Source: an uncultured Eubacterium sp. (GTDB lineage: Bacteria; Bacillota; Clostridia; Lachnospirales; Lachnospiraceae). From it: 64,000 nt of DNA. The notes under the pieces are model-generated. The model was not told the origin of the DNA. It ran no database searches and saw nothing but the letters and a program-made list of their open reading frames with translations. Made by a program: the position numbers and the translations under genes. The stretch lies in assembly GCA_947642745.1 (NCBI GenBank), contig CANRTU010000007.1, positions 18,513 through 82,512 of the forward strand. Direction: 5' to 3'. The number at the start of each line of letters is the position of its first letter. The first letter of the stretch is position 1. Shown in pieces: positions 17,792 through 26,973 of the stretch.

Positions 17792-18073
17792 TTATACTGT
17801 TACATCTTTATCTTCCTGCATTTCTTTCTGATATTCATCCAGAATAATAGTCTGAATTCTGTCTCTCGTCTCAGAATTAATCGGATGAGCGATATCCCGG
17901 AATTCTCCATCAGAGGCCTTTCTGCTTGGCATTGCAATAAACAATCCCTTGACCCCTTCGATCACTTTAATATCATGCACAACGAACTCATCGTCAATCG
18001 TGATAGATACTACAGCCCTCATTTTTCCTTCTTTTTCAACTTTTCGGACTCGGACATCTGTTATTCGCATCAT
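17792..18073 (-). CDS. spoVG: Septation/sporulation regulator SpoVG
   Basis: A 93-residue SpoVG. The diagnostic core is clear: ITDVRVR near the start, then [22 protein letters not shown] and [12 protein letters not shown]. SpoVG is a small RNA- and DNA-binding protein that affects septation, sporulation and cell-surface gene expression in Firmicutes. The start at 18071-18073 has AAGGGG six bases upstream; ten extra upstream codons in the same frame are not homologous. It follows glgD by 42 bp on the same strand with no terminator between, so it is probably cotranscribed with the glycogen genes. Confidence 0.95.
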   Translation of the reverse strand: MMRITDVRVRKVEKEGKMRAVVSITIDDEFVVHDIKVIEGVKGLFIAMPSRKASDGEFRDIAHPINSETRDRIQTIILDEYQKEMQEDKDVTV

Positions 18074-18115
18074 CTTTCGCCCCTTTCTTCTTATGAAAAA
18101 CAATTCTGTATTTAA

Positions 18116-19237
18116 TTATAATCCATATCGTTCATTGTTATCCTCGACTACTACCTTAACTCCGCTGTCCCCACAATAATAAGTATTTGCCTTTAACGTA
18201 CCCCTGCTTTCTACGATACAATTCTCGATATGCGTATTATCGCCTATATATACTTCATTTAATATAATAGAATCTTTAATTACACAATTTTTACCTACGA
18301 ACACTTCTTTAAACAGTATTGAATTTTCTACTTTACTGTTTATAATACAGCCGCTGGCTACCAGGCTGTTACGAACCTGTGAACCGGTATTATATTTTGC
18401 CGGCGGCAGGTCATCGACTTTTGAATAGACATGGGGATAATCCCTGAAGAAAAATTTACGTACCTCTGGTTTCAGGAAATCCATATTTGTCTGATAATAA
18501 GATTCAACGGTGGAAATGTTGCTCCAGTATCCGTCCAGTTTGTAACCATAAATCCGTTTCAGATTTTTATAACGGATTAAGATATCTGTAACAAAATCAT
18601 TCCGGCTCTCCTGCGCACAGTGTTCCAGCAGATCAATCAGCTGTCTTCTGCGCACTACGTATATTCCCGTGGAGATCGTGTTGGAACGGGCAACCATTGG
18701 TTTTTCTTCAAATTCTACAATTCTGGAATCTTCGTTCATTCTGACGACGCCGTATCTGCTTACGTCCTCAGATTCACCCATATCCTTAACGCTGACTGTA
18801 ATATCAGCTTTTTTCTCTATATGATAATCCAGTATCCTGTTATAATCTACTTTGTAAACACAATCGCCGCTTGTAATAATCACATAAGGTTCATGGCAGC
18901 GTTTCAGAAAATCAATGTTCTGGTACATAGCGTCTGCTGTACCACGGTACCACCAGCTGTTATCCGCTGTAACGGTTGGCGTAAATACATAAAGACCGCC
19001 CTGTTTTCTTCCAAAATCCCACCATTTGGATGAACTTAAATGTTCATTGAGCGAACGTGCATTATACTGGGTCAGCACTGCAACGGTCTGAATCTGGGAA
19101 TTTGTCATATTACTTAAAGCAAAATCTATGCAGCGGAAATTTCCACCCACCGGCATTGCCGCAATTGCCCGCTTTCTGGATAATTCCCTCATCCGGTTGT
19201 TGTTTCCGCCTGCCAAAATCAGTCCCAGCGCTTTCAT
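18116..19237 (-). CDS. glgD: Glucose-1-phosphate adenylyltransferase, GlgD subunit
   Basis: A 373-residue nucleotidyltransferase of the GlgD type. The Rossmann-like domain begins [12 protein letters not shown], where the GlgC catalytic loop GGQGSRL is altered; a left-handed beta-helix domain with hexapeptide-like repeats follows from about residue 280. GlgD pairs with GlgC to form ADP-glucose pyrophosphorylase, the regulated step of bacterial glycogen synthesis, and usually acts as the modulating subunit with little activity of its own. The start overlaps the glgC stop by 4 bp (ATGA), so the two subunits are coupled. Confidence 0.94.
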   Translation of the reverse strand: MKALGLILAGGNNNRMRELSRKRAIAAMPVGGNFRCIDFALSNMTNSQIQTVAVLTQYNARSLNEHLSSSKWWDFGRKQGGLYVFTPTVTADNSWWYRGTADAMYQNIDFLKRCHEPYVIITSGDCVYKVDYNRILDYHIEKKADITVSVKDMGESEDVSRYGVVRMNEDSRIVEFEEKPMVARSNTISTGIYVVRRRQLIDLLEHCAQESRNDFVTDILIRYKNLKRIYGYKLDGYWSNISTVESYYQTNMDFLKPEVRKFFFRDYPHVYSKVDDLPPAKYNTGSQVRNSLVASGCIINSKVENSILFKEVFVGKNCVIKDSIILNEVYIGDNTHIENCIVESRGTLKANTYYCGDSGVKVVVEDNNERYGL

Positions 19238-20508
19238 ACCATTTCACCTGCCTTTATAATGGCATCTCCGCCTGCGAGCATTCCGTCAGGATAATCTGAT
19301 GCCGTTGTCGTGCCAAGAATTGCTGTATTTCTGCCTATCCTGACATGGGCAGGTATGACAGAATCTTCTCCGATTGTAACCAGATCCGACGCATATACTT
19401 TTGGATTGTAGGTACTCGGCGCAAAATCGCCTGTTCCCAGTAGCGCACCGTCTCCGATCTTTGTATTCTCTGCGATGATCCCCTTATCAATGATCACATT
19501 TTCACCAATTGTCACATCCTGCATAATGATGGAATTACGTACTACAGAACCTCTGCCAATAGTTACTCCCGCACCGATCACCGAACTGTATACTTCTCCA
19601 TAGATGTCGCTTCCCTCACCGATCAGGCTTTTGTCAACAATTGCTTCCGATGCGATATACTGGGGCTCAATCATATCGCATTTTGTATAAATCTTCCAGT
19701 ATTTTTCATACAGGTTAAATTCCGGAATCAGGTCAATCAGTTCCATATTGGCTTCCCAGTAAGAAGCAAGTGTTCCTACGTCTTTCCAGTAGCCATTATA
19801 CTCGTAGGCGAACATCCTGTTCCCCTTTTCATGTAGATAAGGTATAATATGTTTTCCGAAATCACAGTGACTCTGGTCTTTCAGATCAAGGAGTGCGGAC
19901 TTTAACACTTTCCAGCTGAAAATGTAAATTCCCATGGAGGCCAGATTACTCCTCGGATGCTCTGGCTTTTCTTCAAATTCTTTAATCTGCTTTTTATCAT
20001 CTGTGATTACAACACCAAATCTGCCTGCTTCTTCAATCGGAACCGGCATGGTAGCGATTGTTACATCTGCATTGCGTGACTTATGAAAATCAAGCATTTC
20101 TTCATAATCCATTTTATAAATATGATCACCGGATAAAATAAGGGCATATTGCGGATTGTAATGTTCCATATAATTCAGATTCTGGAAAATCGCATTAGCA
20201 GTACCTGTGTACCATTCACTGTTGTCGCTTTTTTCATAAGGCGGAAGCACCGTCACCCCTCCGTTATTTCTGTCCAGATCCCAGGGAATCCCGATACCGA
20301 TATGTGTATTTAATCGAAGCGGCTGATACTGAGTCAGCACGCCTACGGTATCAATCCCGGAATTGATACAGTTACTAAGAGGAAAATCAATTATCCGGTA
20401 CTTTCCGCCAAATGCTACTGCAGGCTTGGCCACGGTTGCAGTCAGTACACCAAGGCGGCTTCCCTGTCCGCCAGCCAGAAGCATGGCTATCATTTCTTTA
20501 CAAATCAA
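19234..20508 (-). CDS. glgC: Glucose-1-phosphate adenylyltransferase, GlgC subunit
   Basis: A 424-residue catalytic subunit of ADP-glucose pyrophosphorylase. It has the intact nucleotide loop [12 protein letters not shown], the GDHIYKMDY substrate region, [11 protein letters not shown], and a C-terminal beta-helix. The start is best placed at the TTG at 20506-20508: GGGGTGAG lies just upstream and the product then begins [14 protein letters not shown], like other GlgC proteins. A GTG three codons earlier is possible but has a worse ribosome site. It is first in the glgC-glgD-spoVG operon; an extended -10 element lies at 20596-20601 and a hairpin sits in the leader. Confidence 0.94.
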   Translation of the reverse strand: MICKEMIAMLLAGGQGSRLGVLTATVAKPAVAFGGKYRIIDFPLSNCINSGIDTVGVLTQYQPLRLNTHIGIGIPWDLDRNNGGVTVLPPYEKSDNSEWYTGTANAIFQNLNYMEHYNPQYALILSGDHIYKMDYEEMLDFHKSRNADVTIATMPVPIEEAGRFGVVITDDKKQIKEFEEKPEHPRSNLASMGIYIFSWKVLKSALLDLKDQSHCDFGKHIIPYLHEKGNRMFAYEYNGYWKDVGTLASYWEANMELIDLIPEFNLYEKYWKIYTKCDMIEPQYIASEAIVDKSLIGEGSDIYGEVYSSVIGAGVTIGRGSVVRNSIIMQDVTIGENVIIDKGIIAENTKIGDGALLGTGDFAPSTYNPKVYASDLVTIGEDSVIPAHVRIGRNTAILGTTTASDYPDGMLAGGDAIIKAGEMV

Positions 20509-20529
20509 TTCACTCACCCCGCATCCTGT

Positions 20530-20575
20530 GATTCAGCTTTTCAATCATTCCAAGCGAGTCTCAACATGCTGAATC
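20530..20575 (-). promoter_or_regulatory. Leader hairpin upstream of glgC
   Basis: An 8-bp perfect inverted repeat, GATTCAGC (20530-20537) and GCTGAATC (20568-20575), with a 30-nt loop, lies between the glgC -10 element and the glgC ribosome-binding site. It could affect translation or bind a regulator. Confidence 0.35.
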
Positions 20576-20595
20576 GTAACGTTTTTTATAGGCTT

Positions 20596-20604
20596 AGTAT
20601 ATCA
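20596..20604 (-). promoter_or_regulatory. Extended -10 promoter of glgC-glgD-spoVG
   Basis: The minus strand reads TGA-TATACT with no clear -35. It lies about 90 bp upstream of glgC. Weak -35 and a TG extension suggest regulated use. Confidence 0.4.
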
Positions 20605-20816
20605 TAAACGCCACAAAATGTACATTATTTTTCACAAACTTTTTGCCGTGTCTGTAAAATTTTTGTCATATTAAACAAAATCTTACATATATAATTTTCC
20701 ATTTCACAAATATATCAGAATCCGGATTTCTTTGCGTAATACGGGTTTGCGGCAAAATATTTCCCCTACTGTATGGTACAACGTAAACTTTTTAAAAAAA
20801 TTTCGTAACAAATGAA

Positions 20817-20844
20817 TTGCAAAATCAAATGATATGTTTATAAT
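20817..20844 (+). promoter_or_regulatory. Promoter of murC
   Basis: Plus strand: TTGCAA (20817-20822), 16-bp spacer, TATAAT (20839-20844), about 70 bases before the murC ATG. The 20.6-20.9 kb gap is otherwise AT-rich and without genes. Confidence 0.55.
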
Positions 20845-20913
20845 AAAATAAGGCCATTTTTTCTATTGCGCCTATTATACAGAAATATATTATAGATTGT
20901 GCAGGTGTTTAAT

Positions 20914-22293
20914 ATGTATCAGATTAATTTTAACCAGCCGGTTCATGTGCATTTTACCGGTATCGGCGGTATCAGCATGAGCGGACTTGCCGGGCTGCTT
21001 CTGGACAGACATTTTACCGTATCCGGCTCTGATGCCAGACAGTCGGGGCTCACCAGTATGCTGGAACGCTCCGGCGCAAAAATTTACTATGGACAGCGGG
21101 CTGAAAATGTAGATCCGAAAACGGATCTTGTGGTCTGCACGGCTGCCATCCATCCGGATAATCCGGAATACCAGGCGGCAAAAAAACTGGGTATTCCCAT
21201 GATGAGCCGTGCCGCCCTCCTGGGTCAGGTCATGGGACATTACAGACATTCCGCGGCTATCGCCGGCACCCATGGCAAGACCACCACGACTTCCATGATA
21301 TCCCAGATCCTGCTTACGGCGGATATGGACCCTTCCATTTCGGTCGGCGGAATTATGCCGGCAATTGGCGGCAATTTTAAAATTGGGCATTCTGATTATT
21401 TTATAGCGGAAGCCTGTGAATACTGCAACAGTTTTTTACACTTCTACCCTCAGTACAGCGTCATATTAAATATTGAAGCAGATCATATGGATTTCTTTAA
21501 TGACCTTTCAGATATCCGGTGTGCTTTTCATTCTTTTGCCTCCAATACTGCCGCAGACGGAGCTGTTATTATCAATAGTGAAATAAAAGATCTGTCTGAA
21601 ATTACAAACAATCTAAAATCCAGAGTTATTACCTATGGCTTTACATCTTCCAGCGATTTTTATCCCGACGGAATTACTTATGACCATACCGGCTGCGCAC
21701 AGTTTCGTGCCATGCGCCGGGGCAGTAAGCTGTGTGATGTAAGCCTCAGTGTTCCGGGTCCTCACAATGTCAGCAACGCCCTGGCCGCCATTTCACTGGC
21801 CGATTGTATGAAAATCCCCGCAGATACCATTGCCAGGGGACTTCATGCTTTTACCGGAACCGACCGGAGGTTCCAGTATAAGGGAACTTTAAACGGCGCC
21901 ACAATTATTGATGATTATGCCCATCATCCTACCGAGATCAGGGCTGCCCTTAAGACTGCGGCAAACTATCCACACCAGCGTGTGATCTGTATCTTCCAGC
22001 CTCATACCTACACCAGGACGAAGGAATTCCTGGACGAATTCGCCTCCGCTTTATCCGCTGCGGATATTGTGGTGCTGGCTGATATTTATGCGGCCAGGGA
22101 AACCGACGACCTTGGCGTCAGTTCTCAGGATATTCTCTCCAGGCTCGAAAAACTGGGAACAGAAAGCTATTATTTTGCCTCGTTTGAAGAAATCGAAAAA
22201 TTTTTATCAGAAAAAAGTATGAACGGTGACCTGTTGATAACTATGGGTGCCGGAGACATCTTAAAAGTGGGTGAAAACCTGCTTAACCACTAG
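20914..22293 (+). CDS. murC: UDP-N-acetylmuramate--L-alanine ligase
   Basis: A 459-residue Mur ligase that adds L-alanine to UDP-MurNAc in the cytoplasm. It has the N-terminal GIGGISMSGLA of MurC, the ATP-binding loop GTHGKTTTT, the carbamylated-lysine and magnesium region EACEYCNSF, and the DDYAHHPTE motif typical of MurC. The ATG at 20914 is chosen because AGGTG lies six bases upstream; a GTG five codons earlier overlaps that site. The gene has its own promoter and terminator and so is probably monocistronic. The terminator overlaps the first pair of DnaA-box-like 9-mers. Confidence 0.96.
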   Translation: MYQINFNQPVHVHFTGIGGISMSGLAGLLLDRHFTVSGSDARQSGLTSMLERSGAKIYYGQRAENVDPKTDLVVCTAAIHPDNPEYQAAKKLGIPMMSRAALLGQVMGHYRHSAAIAGTHGKTTTTSMISQILLTADMDPSISVGGIMPAIGGNFKIGHSDYFIAEACEYCNSFLHFYPQYSVILNIEADHMDFFNDLSDIRCAFHSFASNTAADGAVIINSEIKDLSEITNNLKSRVITYGFTSSSDFYPDGITYDHTGCAQFRAMRRGSKLCDVSLSVPGPHNVSNALAAISLADCMKIPADTIARGLHAFTGTDRRFQYKGTLNGATIIDDYAHHPTEIRAALKTAANYPHQRVICIFQPHTYTRTKEFLDEFASALSAADIVVLADIYAARETDDLGVSSQDILSRLEKLGTESYYFASFEEIEKFLSEKSMNGDLLITMGAGDILKVGENLLNH

Positions 22294-22461
22294 TTATCCA
22301 CATTATCCACATTAAAGTGTGCATAATTCGCATTTTTAATGTGGATTTTTTGTGTTTTATCCACGGTAGTGTGTATATCTTCAAAAAGTTCCAAATATGG
22401 CATTCCCTGGTTTAATGCAGTTTTAACTTCATCCTTATCCACGTTATCCACATTATCCACA
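22294..22461 (+). promoter_or_regulatory. Array of six DnaA-box-like 9-mers
   Basis: TTATCCACA occurs at 22294-22302, 22303-22311, 22444-22452 and 22453-22461; TTATCCACG (one change) occurs at 22357-22365 and 22435-22443. All six are on the plus strand and arranged as a tandem pair, a single and a tandem triplet with no base between tandem copies. The consensus bacterial DnaA box is TTATCCACA. The array lies 48 bp upstream of the promoter of the replication genes dnaD-like and dnaC-like. Other single copies in the window are isolated. Confidence 0.75.
22307..22350 (+). terminator. Rho-independent terminator of murC
   Basis: A 10-bp stem CCACATTAAA (22307-22316) and TTTAATGTGG (22335-22344), followed by ATTTTTT. 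Its 5' arm shares bases with the second DnaA-box-like 9-mer. Confidence 0.8.
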
Positions 22462-22508
22462 CATGGCCAGACCACTTGATTTTAAAGGCTTTGTGGGAAA
22501 AAATGTAC

Positions 22509-22537
22509 TTCTCAATTCACAAAACCTGTGCTATAAT
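22509..22537 (+). promoter_or_regulatory. Promoter of the dnaD-dnaC-prs operon
   Basis: Plus strand: TTCTCA (22509-22514), 17-bp spacer, TATAAT (22532-22537) with a TGC extension. The implied leader is about 20 nt before the dnaD-like start. The DnaA-box-like array ends 47 bp upstream. Confidence 0.6.
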
Positions 22538-22562
22538 CTGAGCAATGAGAGAGGGAATGCAT

Positions 22563-24098
22563 ATGGCTATATTATTGAAACGGGACAGCAGTATGGCTGC
22601 CACATACGTACCAAATACTTTTATCGATAAATATATGACCCATGCGGACGGAGAATTCGTTAAAATTTATTTATATCTTCTCCGCTGTATGAATAGTCCG
22701 GATACGCCTTTTTCCATTTCAGGAACCGCTGATAAATTTGACCATACGGAAAAAGACGTGAGACGTGCCCTGAAATACTGGGAAAAAATGCGGCTGCTGC
22801 GTCTGGAATTTGACAGCAGGGACGAGCTGTCCGGCATCTGCCTGATGGATACCGCCTCACCGGATACACAAATACCAGCTTCCGGAAACCCGGATACTGG
22901 TCATACGAAAGACAGCGCCATTATTTCCCTGCAGGAAGGAGTATCCGTTTCCTGTTGTACAGACGCTGGCAATACTGACAGCTGTCCGGTACCCGGACAG
23001 GAACCATTTACTTATGATAGTTGCGAACCCCCCCACGATGACGCCTGTGATGGCACGCAGCAGCAAAAAGCTGTTTCCTGCCGCACATACAGCCGTTCTG
23101 ACAGCGGCACTGGTATCACGCAGTCCCTGACAGGGTCCTGCGGATCATTGGCAGTACGGGATAAGGACCGCCCATATGCGCCGCAGCAGTCTGGCTCTGC
23201 TTATACCGCAGAGCCGTTTCTGTCCACCCGTCCGGATGGGAACAGAAACAGCGCCATGACCGCAGAACAGTTTCTGTCTGTTCATCCGGAAAACGGCCTC
23301 CTGCCTGCGATCCAGCCGGGGGCCTCTTATTCAGGATCAGACGGGACCATGACGGCAAAAACAGCCGCACAGCCTGCGGGGCTTTCTGCGCAGGCGCCGG
23401 CTCCGGCAATAGACAGGGCTGAGCTGATTTCCAGGTTTTCAGATGATGAAAATGTACAGGAACTGCTATATGTGGCGGAACGCTATATCGGCCGCCAGCT
23501 GACCCACAACGAAACCGGTACTATTTTATACTGGCTGGACAGCCTGGGATTTTCACAGGATCTGATTGATTTTCTGATCGAACAGTGCGTGGCAATTAAC
23601 CGGCCAAGTATCCAGTATATGGACAAGGTTGCTCTTAACTGGGCAAAAGAAGGCGTCCACACCCTGTCTGAAGCAAAACGGACATTTGCGGAACATAATC
23701 ACACGGTATTTGCCGTGCGCAGGGCTTTTGGAATTACCGACCGCAGCCTGGCGGACTTTGAGCAGGATTATTTACAGACCTGGACCCGTACCATGGGTTT
23801 TTCTGAAGAGGTCATTGTACTGGCATGTCAGAAGACACTGCGCAGTACGCAGAAAATCAGCTTTTCCTATGCTAATTCTATCCTGGAAAGCTGGCAGAAA
23901 CAAAATGTACATACACTGGCGGAAATTGAATTACTTGACGCAAAGCACCAGAAAGTGCAGACAAGAAAATACGCAGCGTTGAAAAAAGCGTCCATACAGG
24001 GACGCACCCCAAGAGAAACCGCATTGACCAAATACAACAGTTTTTCACAGCGTACTTATGATTATGAAGCACTTGAACGGGAATTATTAACCAGATAG
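22563..24098 (+). CDS. DnaD-like primosomal protein
   Basis: A 511-residue DnaD/DnaB-superfamily protein. The N-terminal winged-helix region (about 10-100) is followed by a long low-complexity linker (about 105-280, rich in Ser, Pro, Gly and Cys) and by two DnaB_2-type helical domains (about 285-375 and 385-465), the part that remodels DNA in Bacillus DnaD. Known family members help load the replicative helicase at origins and stalled forks. The ATG at 22563 is preferred because GAGAGGG lies seven bases upstream. The next gene encodes a DnaC/DnaI-like loader, which supports the role. The linker is much longer than in Bacillus and contains a duplicated piece (AEPFLSTRPDG and AEQFLSVHPENG). Confidence 0.85.
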   Translation: MAILLKRDSSMAATYVPNTFIDKYMTHADGEFVKIYLYLLRCMNSPDTPFSISGTADKFDHTEKDVRRALKYWEKMRLLRLEFDSRDELSGICLMDTASPDTQIPASGNPDTGHTKDSAIISLQEGVSVSCCTDAGNTDSCPVPGQEPFTYDSCEPPHDDACDGTQQQKAVSCRTYSRSDSGTGITQSLTGSCGSLAVRDKDRPYAPQQSGSAYTAEPFLSTRPDGNRNSAMTAEQFLSVHPENGLLPAIQPGASYSGSDGTMTAKTAAQPAGLSAQAPAPAIDRAELISRFSDDENVQELLYVAERYIGRQLTHNETGTILYWLDSLGFSQDLIDFLIEQCVAINRPSIQYMDKVALNWAKEGVHTLSEAKRTFAEHNHTVFAVRRAFGITDRSLADFEQDYLQTWTRTMGFSEEVIVLACQKTLRSTQKISFSYANSILESWQKQNVHTLAEIELLDAKHQKVQTRKYAALKKASIQGRTPRETALTKYNSFSQRTYDYEALERELLTR

Positions 24099-24111
24099 CG
24101 GAGATTACGTT

Positions 24112-25098
24112 ATGTCTTTAACAAACTCACAGTATGACATTATCCAGCGTCAGTATGATGCCCGGCAGTTATATAACCAGCATGTAATACAGGAACGTAA
24201 AACATTGCTTTACGAAAAATACCCCCGTCTGAAGGAGCTGGATGATCTTACGGCCTCTACCAGTGTGCAGCAGGCCCGCAGGTTGCTGGACGGCGACCAC
24301 ATGGCGCTGCTGCAGCTAAAACAACAGCTGGAATATTACCGTGCCGAGCGGGAAGCGATTCTTATTTCAGCCGGAGTTGACGAATATTATTTTGAACCGC
24401 CTTACGCCTGTCCGGACTGTAAAGACACCGGCTATATCAATGGGCAGCGCTGTCATTGTTTTCAGCAGGCTGTTATTGATCTGGTATATACACAGTCAAA
24501 TATAAAAAAAGCGCTGGAGGAGGAAAACTTTTCCAGGTTTACGCTCCGGTATTATTCCAATGAAGATGCCGACAGGGACACCGCCACCAGGATGACGCCT
24601 TATGAGAACGCAAAAGCGGCTCTAAAATCTGTATGCGCATTTATCAGAAATTTTGACCGGATATATGAAAATATTTTATTCTATGGCGATACTGGCACCG
24701 GCAAGACGTTTCTTTCCAACTGCATTGCCAGACAACTGCTGGATACTGGACATTCCGTCATTTATTTTACCGCTTTCCAGCTGTTTGATATTCTGGAGAA
24801 GAATAAGTTTGAAAAAGATACGGATGCCGCCGCTTCCCTGCAGAATATATTTGAATGCGAACTACTGATTATTGATGATCTGGGAGCCGAGGTGCCCAAT
24901 ACCTTTACTACCTCACAGCTATTCCTCTGCCTGAATGAACGGATACTGCGTAAAAAATCTACGATTATATCCACCAACTGGGGAATTGATGATTTAAACG
25001 TTATTTATTCAGAAAGGGTCTTTTCCCGTATTGTAAGTGGTTATACAGCGATAAAACTTTTTGGTGACGATATCCGGCTCCAAAAAAGAAATATATAA
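24112..25098 (+). CDS. dnaC: DnaC/DnaI-like helicase-loading ATPase
   Basis: A 328-residue AAA+ ATPase of the DnaC/DnaI family, which delivers the replicative helicase to DNA. A helical N-terminal part is followed by a CPDC...CHC zinc-binding cluster (about 102-119), then the ATPase core with Walker A GDTGTGKT (about 192-199), Walker B LLIIDDLG and a sensor-like TNW. The zinc cluster is typical of the Firmicute loaders. GCGGAG lies nine bases before the ATG. It is the second gene of the operon, 13 bp after dnaD-like and 21 bp before prs. The symbol follows common annotation; dnaI would be the Bacillus equivalent. Confidence 0.9.
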   Translation: MSLTNSQYDIIQRQYDARQLYNQHVIQERKTLLYEKYPRLKELDDLTASTSVQQARRLLDGDHMALLQLKQQLEYYRAEREAILISAGVDEYYFEPPYACPDCKDTGYINGQRCHCFQQAVIDLVYTQSNIKKALEEENFSRFTLRYYSNEDADRDTATRMTPYENAKAALKSVCAFIRNFDRIYENILFYGDTGTGKTFLSNCIARQLLDTGHSVIYFTAFQLFDILEKNKFEKDTDAAASLQNIFECELLIIDDLGAEVPNTFTTSQLFLCLNERILRKKSTIISTNWGIDDLNVIYSERVFSRIVSGYTAIKLFGDDIRLQKRNI

Positions 25099-25119
25099 TA
25101 AAACGGAGGACATAACATT

Positions 25120-26298
25120 ATGCCAAACAACGAACACATACTGGACACGATTCCTTATGGAGCGCTGGGTCTGGTTCCAATGTCAAACTGCGCCACACTC
25201 GGAGAAAAAGTCAATACCTATCTGGTGAAATGGCGCCGTGAGCGTCAGTCTGAACACAAAAACAACATTGCCTTTAAGGGTTTTGAACGAAATACTTATA
25301 TTGTCAATGCCCAGAATCCCCGTTTTGGCACAGGAGAGGCAAAAGGTATCCTGGAGCAGTCCGTCCGTGGATATGATCTTTATATTATGGTGGATGTTAC
25401 CAATTATAGTGAAACCTATACTGTATGCGGCCACACAAACCACAAATCCCCGGATGACCACTATTCTGATCTGAAACGCATTATAGCCGCAGCCGGCGGA
25501 AAGGCACGCAGAATCACAGTAATTATGCCGTATCTGTATGAAAGCCGCCAGCACCGGCATACCGGACGTGAATCCATGGACTGTGCCATGGCTTTACAGG
25601 AACTGATCAATATGGGTGTGGATAACATTATTACTTTTGACGCCCATGATCCAAGAGTACAGAACGCAATCCCGCTATCCGGTTTTGAAACGATCCGTCC
25701 GTCTTACCAGTTCATCAAAGGACTTTGTAAAAACGTGCCGGATCTGAAATTCAATTCTGAACATATGATGATGATCAGCCCGGATGAAGGAGCCACCGAC
25801 CGTGCGGTATATCTGGCAAGTGTCCTTGGCATTAATATTGGTATGTTTTACAAACGTCGTGATTACAGCCGTATTGTGGATGGCCGCAATCCGATTATTG
25901 CCCACGAGTTTCTGGGCAGCGAGGTCGAAGGGAAAGATGTAATGATTATTGATGATATGATTTCCTCTGGCGACAGCATGATCGACGTAGCCACAGAGTT
26001 GAAGAAACGCAAAGCCAGACGTATCTTTGTATTGTCTACATTTGGTTTATTTACCAGCGGACTTGAGAAATTTGACAAAGCCGTGGAAGATGGTATTATC
26101 TACCGTGTCATTACGACAAACCTGATCTATCAGACACCGGAACTGTTAAGCAGACCGTATTATATTAATTGTGATATGAGTAAATATATCGCATATATTG
26201 TAGATACGTTAAACCACGACTCGTCCATCAATGAGCTGCTGAATCCTTATGACAGGATTAAACGGCTGATTACAAATTATGAAAGCGGCAGACTGTAA
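25120..26298 (+). CDS. prs: Ribose-phosphate pyrophosphokinase, long form
   Basis: A 392-residue PRPP synthetase, which makes phosphoribosyl pyrophosphate for nucleotide, histidine and NAD synthesis. It has the KRRDYSR flexible-loop region, the YLYESRQHRHTGRESM active-site segment, and the PRPP-binding loop VMIIDDMISSGDSM. The usual bacterial enzyme has about 315 residues; the extra length lies mainly in the N-terminal 60-70 residues and in loops, and the PRPP loop carries SSG where classic enzymes have TAG, so it belongs to a distinct subfamily. AGGAGG-like CGGAGG precedes the ATG. Last gene of the dnaD-dnaC-prs operon. Confidence 0.88.
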   Translation: MPNNEHILDTIPYGALGLVPMSNCATLGEKVNTYLVKWRRERQSEHKNNIAFKGFERNTYIVNAQNPRFGTGEAKGILEQSVRGYDLYIMVDVTNYSETYTVCGHTNHKSPDDHYSDLKRIIAAAGGKARRITVIMPYLYESRQHRHTGRESMDCAMALQELINMGVDNIITFDAHDPRVQNAIPLSGFETIRPSYQFIKGLCKNVPDLKFNSEHMMMISPDEGATDRAVYLASVLGINIGMFYKRRDYSRIVDGRNPIIAHEFLGSEVEGKDVMIIDDMISSGDSMIDVATELKKRKARRIFVLSTFGLFTSGLEKFDKAVEDGIIYRVITTNLIYQTPELLSRPYYINCDMSKYIAYIVDTLNHDSSINELLNPYDRIKRLITNYESGRL

Positions 26299-26330
26299 AC
26301 AGTCGTACTTAACCGCAGTATTCCAGATAC

Positions 26331-26434
26331 AACAGCAGACATTTCTCCATATTTACAGACTGGTTCCGGTCTGCCCGCAACAGCGTCCGGAATCATTTTA
26401 GAAAATGTGGTAAAATGCCTGCTGTTGTGTTTTT
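26331..26434 (+). terminator. Terminator after prs
   Basis: Arms AACAGCAGACATTT (26331-26344) and AAATGCCTGCTGTT (26413-26426) pair over 14 positions with one mismatch, then TGTGTTTTT. The 68-nt loop can fold further. Confidence 0.6.
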
Positions 26435-26452
26435 CATAATTTAATCTGTAAT

Positions 26453-26504
26453 AAAAAAGCGTCTGTACACTGTATCAGATATAATACGTACCATGCACAA
26501 ACGC
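26453..26504 (-). terminator. Terminator after the DUF6465-like gene
   Basis: On the minus strand a 10-bp stem with two G-U pairs (26495-26504 with 26459-26468) is followed by TTTTTT. It ends the HPr-like/DUF6465-like transcript. Confidence 0.65.
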
Positions 26505-26531
26505 CTTTGATCCATAATCTTTTCTTTCATT

Positions 26532-26951
26532 TTAAAACAGGAATACTTCACCAGTATATTTCCCATTGTTAATTACATAATATGCCTTAAACTCTTCTGG
26601 TTTGATATAAACCTGTAAGGACTTAATAGAAGACACTCTGTGTCCGCCCGCAACATATGCTGCCTTTATTTTTTCGATCACTATTTCTTCCAGCACCTGC
26701 TGGCTCTGGTATTCAATATATACTTCCGGCTTCAGCTCAGGCTTATCCGTTTTTCTTGCTGGTGATTTCTTTGCGGTTTTTTTAACTGTTTTAGATTCTG
26801 CCTGCTCTTTCTTTTTCTGAACCGGCTTAGATTCTTCCTGTGCTTCTGCAGACTTCTTCCCTGCTGGCTTTCCCCCTGTTTTAACTGTTTCGCCTGACTT
26901 ATTTTCTTTTATTTCTTCTGCTGCTTTGTCTGTACTCTTTGTGCTGCTCAT
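26532..26951 (-). CDS. DUF6465-like protein with a lysine-rich tail
   Basis: A 139-residue protein. Residues 1-75 are a charged, disordered tail rich in Lys, Glu, Ala and Thr. Residues 76-139 form a compact domain (PEVYIEYQSQQV ... VSSIKSLQVYIKPEEFKAYYVI) that resembles DUF6465, a family of unknown function common in Clostridia. No signal peptide or membrane segment. The start at 26949-26951 has AGGAGG nine bases upstream. It lies 22 bp downstream of the HPr-like gene, probably in one operon. The basic tail could bind nucleic acid or the envelope, but this is a guess. Confidence 0.75.
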   Translation of the reverse strand: MSSTKSTDKAAEEIKENKSGETVKTGGKPAGKKSAEAQEESKPVQKKKEQAESKTVKKTAKKSPARKTDKPELKPEVYIEYQSQQVLEEIVIEKIKAAYVAGGHRVSSIKSLQVYIKPEEFKAYYVINNGKYTGEVFLF

Positions 26952-26973
26952 CTCCTTTGACCTCCTAATAAAT

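Noticed and set aside
22290..22475. Minus-strand 61-codon frame rich in VDN repeats opposite the murC-dnaD gap
   Set aside because: The VDNVDN segments are only the reverse reading of tandem TTATCCACA 9-mers, no ribosome site precedes it, and the region also holds the murC terminator. DnaA-box-like DNA explains it better.
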